Of a DNA stretch of 64,000 nucleotides, positions 60,551 through 64,000 are shown one piece after another. The position numbers were made by a program, and so were the translations under genes. How positions within the stretch are numbered: position 1 is the first letter of the stretch; each line of letters opens with the position of its first letter. This DNA is from Acidobacteriota bacterium (GTDB taxonomy: Bacteria > Acidobacteriota > Blastocatellia > Pyrinomonadales > Pyrinomonadaceae): positions 1,178,001 through 1,242,000 of the forward strand of contig JADKBM010000004.1 in NCBI GenBank assembly GCA_016715115.1, in the 5' to 3' direction. The notes beneath the pieces were generated by a model. The model was not told the origin of the DNA. It did not search any database and saw only the letters and a list, made by a program, of their open reading frames with translations.

Positions 60551-63472
60551 TCAGTCGACGAAGATCTCGTCAACGAAAATGAACGCATCGAAGCCGGCGC
60601 CGGGATGCCAGGCGGGGATTTTGCCGAGGTTTCGCGCTGTCGCGCGAACGTATCGCGCCTTCGCCGGCGCGATCTTCGCGCGATAATCGCGAATTCTGTG
60701 TTCCATATCCTCTGCCGGGACGTCGGTCACTATTTCGGCGGCTTTTGTGAAATTGACGCCATCGTTCGAGATCTCGAATTCAACTTTCACCGGCATCCAG
60801 ATCCACGAACGCGCGACCTGCAGAAAACCGCCGCCGAGCTCCCGGATCTCGGTTTCGCGTTTGAGATCGATGACCGCAACAAAATCCTGCGATTGATATC
60901 CCTGCCACTCGCCGGAGGCGAAATTCGTCGTTCCGCGGATGCCGTCGATCAGTCCTTTCGGGCCGCCGCCGGTGTACTGTCGATTGTATGTCGAGAACAA
61001 CGTGACGTCCCAATCGTGCGGCATTTTCGTCAGGACGGATTCGACGGGAATGCTCTCAGATCCGTCTTTGAAAACTGCAACCGCGCGGATCGTTGCCGAT
61101 CTGTTTAGCTTGAATGGTTTCGTGTAGAGCTTCGGAGCTTCGTCCAGTGGGCCGGAATCGACTATCGAATACGAAACAGTGGCGTTTGGATCGGGGCGTG
61201 AGATCTTCACCGTCGCTTCGCCGTCGAAACTGCGCGGCGCCTCGATCGTCGGAACTGCGGGCGATTCCTGGTTGATTTTCGAAACCGGTGCGGCGGTGAA
61301 CCACTTCAAATTCGGCTTCGGGCCCATCGTAAATTCGATCGTTCCGCCGGCGTTGATCTCGTTGTGTGTAATGTACGATCTCCGCAAAGGCCTGCCGTTG
61401 AGCCGCACGGACTGGACATAGTAGTTCGTCGCCGAAACATCGTTCGCTCTGACGGTAAATAACTTTCCGTTCTCGAGCCTGATCGTCGCCGACGGAAAGA
61501 GCGGCGTTCCGAGCGCGTAGGTCGGATCGGACGGATTCACCGGATAAAACCCGAGCGCGCTCAGAATGTACCACGCCGACATCTGGCCGCAGTCTTCGTT
61601 GCCGATCAGCCCGTCCGGCTCCGGTTTGTAGAATTCATCGAGGATCTTCCTTATGTAAAACTGAGTCCGCCACGGCCGGCTGGCGTAATTGAAAAGATAA
61701 GCGATGTGATGCGACGGTTCGTTGCCGTGCGCGTATTGCCCGATCAATCCGGTGATGTCCGGCTGAACGCGTCCCGTCAGCGGTTCCTTCGTCGCGAAAA
61801 GCTCTTCCAGCCGATCGGCGAACGGCGCCGCACCGCCGTGAAGTTTCATCAACCCGGAGACGTCCTGCGGGACGAAGAACGAGTAAACCCACGAATTTCC
61901 CTCGGTAAAATGAAACGTCACTTCGCCCGGAGCGAACGGCGAGATCCAGTTGCCGTTCTGTTTCGGGCGCATAAAACGAGTTTCGCGATCGAACAGGTTC
62001 TTGTAGAACTGTGCCCGGCGAAGATAGTTCGACTCGTCATCCGGCTTTTTCAGAATCCGCGCCATAACCGCGATACAGTAGTCGTTGTAAGCGTATTCGA
62101 GCGTTTTCGAGACCGACTCCTGCTCGTCTTCCATCGAAATGTAGCCGCGGCGTTTGTAGTCCTTGAGCCCAAAATGATCGAGCGTCGCGCTGTGTTTGGC
62201 CGCCTCGAACGCTTTTTCGTAATCGAATCCGCCGATTCCTTTCGCCATCGCGTCGGCAATCACCGAAACGGCGTGATAACCGATCATCGTGTCGGTTTCG
62301 TTTCCGGCGAGTTCCCAGACCGGAAGACGTCCGCCCTGTTCATACATTCGGATAAACGTATTGACAAAATCGGCTGTCCGCTTGCGGTCGATGATCGTGT
62401 ACAGCGGATGGGCCGCGCGGAAAGTGTCCCAAAGGGAAAATACAGTGTAGTTGGATTGCGGATTTGTGATCTGGGATTTGGGATTTGAGTGGATCTGTTT
62501 GTCCAGCCCGCGATATGAACCGTCGAAATCGTCGAAAACATTCGGCTGGATCGCGGTGTGATAGAGCGCTGAATAGAAGTTCGTCATTTGGGCGTCAGTG
62601 CCGCCGGAAACTTCGATCTTCGAAAGCTCTTTGTTCCAACTCGCGCGCGCATCGGTGCGAACCTTGTCGAAGTTCCAGTGCGGAAGTTCCGCCTGCAGAT
62701 TCCTTCGCGCGCCCGTGATTCCGGTCGGCGAAAGCGCCACTTTGACCATCACAGGTTTTCCCTCGGTCGTATCGAAACGGAGCGCGATCTGCTTTTCTTC
62801 GTTCTCATTCTTGATCGCCTCAAACGGTTGCGAAAACTCGGCAACGAAGTAAACGATCTGATCCCGTGCCCACGATGAAGAACGGCGATACCCCTCGATC
62901 CGCGTCGAACCGACGATCTTCAGTTCAAATCCGGTGACCTTGTCGCGATGCTTGAGATCGACGATCAGGTTTGCCTCGCTCGTCGCCGGAAACGTGTATC
63001 GATGAAATCCGACACGCGTCGTCGCCGTCATTTCGGCGAGAATGTTTCCCTCTTCGAGACGCACCGAATAGAATCCGGGCTCCGCTTTTTCGTTTTCGTG
63101 TTTGAAAGTCGAAGCGTAACCGTTTTCGCTCAAGTCACCGGATTTGGCGAAAAACTCGGGTTCGCCGATCGTCGGCGCGAAAAGTACATCGCAGTAATCC
63201 GGGATTCCCGTACCGCTCAGATGAGTGTGCGAAAAACCCCAAATGACGTTGTCGGAGTAATGGTAGCCCGACGATCCGTCCCAGTTGTCCTCGCGCGTGT
63301 CGGGCGAAAGTTGGACCATCCCGAACGGCACCGTCGCGCCCGGAAAAGTGTGGCCGTGACCGCCCGTTCCGATGAAAGGATTGACATAACGCGCCGGATC
63401 GGCACCCAACTGCCCGAAAGCAGGCAGGGAGAGGAACAAGACCGTGAAGATCAAAACGATAGGAGTTCTCAT
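60551..63472 (-). CDS. GH92 alpha-1,2-mannosidase-like glycoside hydrolase
   Basis: 973 residues with signal peptide ('MRTPIVLIFTVLFLSLPAFGQ'). 'IWGFSHTHLSGTGIPDYCDVLF' and 'GLIGNEDCGQMSAWYILSALGFYPVNP' (near 625) are GH92 landmarks; the acids at 'NEDCGQ' are catalytic. After ~740 come a chitobiase-C-like beta unit ('VSYSIVDSGP') and a discoidin-like C-terminal domain. Near 330 the sequence 'SNPKSQITNPQSN' is encoded by the dispersed microrepeat (62461-62491) and looks like an in-frame insert. The gene follows the partial gene at 63475 by 2 bp, so they form an operon for glycan use. Known GH92 enzymes trim alpha-mannosides. Confidence 0.88.
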   Translation of the reverse strand: MRTPIVLIFTVLFLSLPAFGQLGADPARYVNPFIGTGGHGHTFPGATVPFGMVQLSPDTREDNWDGSSGYHYSDNVIWGFSHTHLSGTGIPDYCDVLFAPTIGEPEFFAKSGDLSENGYASTFKHENEKAEPGFYSVRLEEGNILAEMTATTRVGFHRYTFPATSEANLIVDLKHRDKVTGFELKIVGSTRIEGYRRSSSWARDQIVYFVAEFSQPFEAIKNENEEKQIALRFDTTEGKPVMVKVALSPTGITGARRNLQAELPHWNFDKVRTDARASWNKELSKIEVSGGTDAQMTNFYSALYHTAIQPNVFDDFDGSYRGLDKQIHSNPKSQITNPQSNYTVFSLWDTFRAAHPLYTIIDRKRTADFVNTFIRMYEQGGRLPVWELAGNETDTMIGYHAVSVIADAMAKGIGGFDYEKAFEAAKHSATLDHFGLKDYKRRGYISMEDEQESVSKTLEYAYNDYCIAVMARILKKPDDESNYLRRAQFYKNLFDRETRFMRPKQNGNWISPFAPGEVTFHFTEGNSWVYSFFVPQDVSGLMKLHGGAAPFADRLEELFATKEPLTGRVQPDITGLIGQYAHGNEPSHHIAYLFNYASRPWRTQFYIRKILDEFYKPEPDGLIGNEDCGQMSAWYILSALGFYPVNPSDPTYALGTPLFPSATIRLENGKLFTVRANDVSATNYYVQSVRLNGRPLRRSYITHNEINAGGTIEFTMGPKPNLKWFTAAPVSKINQESPAVPTIEAPRSFDGEATVKISRPDPNATVSYSIVDSGPLDEAPKLYTKPFKLNRSATIRAVAVFKDGSESIPVESVLTKMPHDWDVTLFSTYNRQYTGGGPKGLIDGIRGTTNFASGEWQGYQSQDFVAVIDLKRETEIRELGGGFLQVARSWIWMPVKVEFEISNDGVNFTKAAEIVTDVPAEDMEHRIRDYRAKIAPAKARYVRATARNLGKIPAWHPGAGFDAFIFVDEIFVD

Positions 63473-63474
63473 AC

Positions 63475-64000
63475 TTATTTTGCCACAAAAGTGAGCGCCG
63501 TTTTTCCCGGCGGCAGCTCGATCCAGAATCCAGTATTGTTCGAGCGATTCCGCAAACGGACATCCTGCGGCTTCGACGCTTCGTTGATCGCCAGATAAAG
63601 AATCGAATCGGCAAACTCGGTCGCGCGAACGAGCAGCGACGGATTTCCGTCACGAAGTTCGAACAGCGGCTCGAGCTTCGCTTCCTGAAACACCAGCCGA
63701 TAGAACTCCTCGATCGGCACGAGCGTGTCGCCGACCTCGAGCGGAACCGGAGACCAGATGATCCGTCCGTTTCCAACCGGAAAAATCCTAACAGTGTCCT
63801 CCGCCTTTGCCCGCTCAAGGCGCTGGATCTTTTCACCGCCGAATCGAACCTGAAGGTCTTTGTCGCCGATCCTGAACGATTCGAACTGCGCGACCGGAAC
63901 CGCGCCGCCGATCTCCGTCATCGCTCCGAGCCGTTCGCGCGGTTCAAGATACTCGTTCTCCTCAAAAAATCCGGTGATCGCGACGGTTGCCCCGTTCCTC
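63475..64000 (-). CDS. C-terminal part of a glycoside-hydrolase-like protein (partial)
   Basis: The frame is open to the window edge, so the start is missing. 175 residues are visible, with no signal. 'GATVAITGFFEENEYLEP', 'PVAQFESFRIGDKDLQVRFGGEKIQRLE', 'GRIIWSPVPLEVGDTL' and a C-terminal beta sheet ('VRLRNRSNNTGFWIELPPGKTALTF') resemble the trimerisation and C-terminal beta domains of beta-galactosidase-like GH enzymes. The family is inferred and not certain. Two bp separate its stop from the GH92 start, so it belongs to the same transcript. Confidence 0.55.
   Translation of the reverse strand, partial: RNGATVAITGFFEENEYLEPRERLGAMTEIGGAVPVAQFESFRIGDKDLQVRFGGEKIQRLERAKAEDTVRIFPVGNGRIIWSPVPLEVGDTLVPIEEFYRLVFQEAKLEPLFELRDGNPSLLVRATEFADSILYLAINEASKPQDVRLRNRSNNTGFWIELPPGKTALTFVAK

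Noticed and set aside
1..64000. tRNA, rRNA or other stable RNA genes
   Set aside because: I saw no cloverleaf with T-loop and anticodon pattern and no rRNA core sequence by eye. A covariance-model scan would be needed to exclude small RNAs.

Overview
The window looks like a chromosomal piece of an uncultured Acidobacteriota, most likely class Blastocatellia (Pyrinomonadaceae-like). I infer this from the gene content: DUF4344 putative metallopeptidase, small stress membrane proteins, short CstA, GH92, glycine-zipper proteins and Crp/Fnr pairs. Intergenic spaces filled with palindromic and short tandem repeat families also fit. There is no rRNA, tRNA or other lineage marker, so the assignment is moderate.

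Layout. 1-2.7 kb is accessory: the 3' end of a DUF2075 helicase, an N-terminally cut HNH endonuclease, and a RAYT (REP-associated tyrosine transposase) between REP-like repeat blocks. 2.7-7.7 kb holds a DUF4344 protein, a membrane protein with ExbD-like domains, a MITE-like element, an aldo/keto reductase and a creatininase-family amidohydrolase. 8.0-14.1 kb is a minus-strand cluster: a sigma-like protein, an HTH protein, a 1113-residue fusion of ImmA/IrrE protease, UvrD helicase and Fe-S nuclease, a small hypothetical and a DEDDy exonuclease. It ends in an intrinsic terminator and is the best candidate here for an undescribed damage- or phage-response system. 14.3-16.7 kb has DUF3293, YtxH and a decayed IS3-family element. 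16.9-27.2 kb carries a giant cyclic beta-1,2-glucan synthase and a B12-binding radical SAM protein.

27.4-36.4 kb is a stress neighbourhood of small membrane and secreted proteins, two tandem Crp/Fnr regulators and a GlsB-type protein. Six upstream regions (five here, one before ytxH at 15.1 kb) share an inverted repeat TGTGCG-N4-CGCACA exactly 21 bp upstream of a TAnnnT hexamer. That places the site near -41.5, the class II Crp/Fnr activator position, so I propose a local stress regulon.

36.5-43.7 kb is metabolic (YceH, DEDD exonuclease, thioesterase, CstA, glycogen debranching enzyme). 43.7-53.9 kb is a surface polysaccharide locus: Wzm/Wzt exporter, three methyltransferases and four glycosyltransferases. 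54.0-64.0 kb has L/F-tRNA-protein transferase, a saccharopine dehydrogenase-like reductase, a PhoX-like protein, a class C beta-lactamase-fold hydrolase, a slipin, GH92, and the start-truncated end of another sugar-related protein.

Repeats are a major feature: REP-like palindromes, a 35-bp perfect inverted repeat, a 73-bp tandem duplication, a dispersed ATTT/GGATT microrepeat (one copy in frame inside the GH92 gene) and a G-quadruplex-like tract after cstA.
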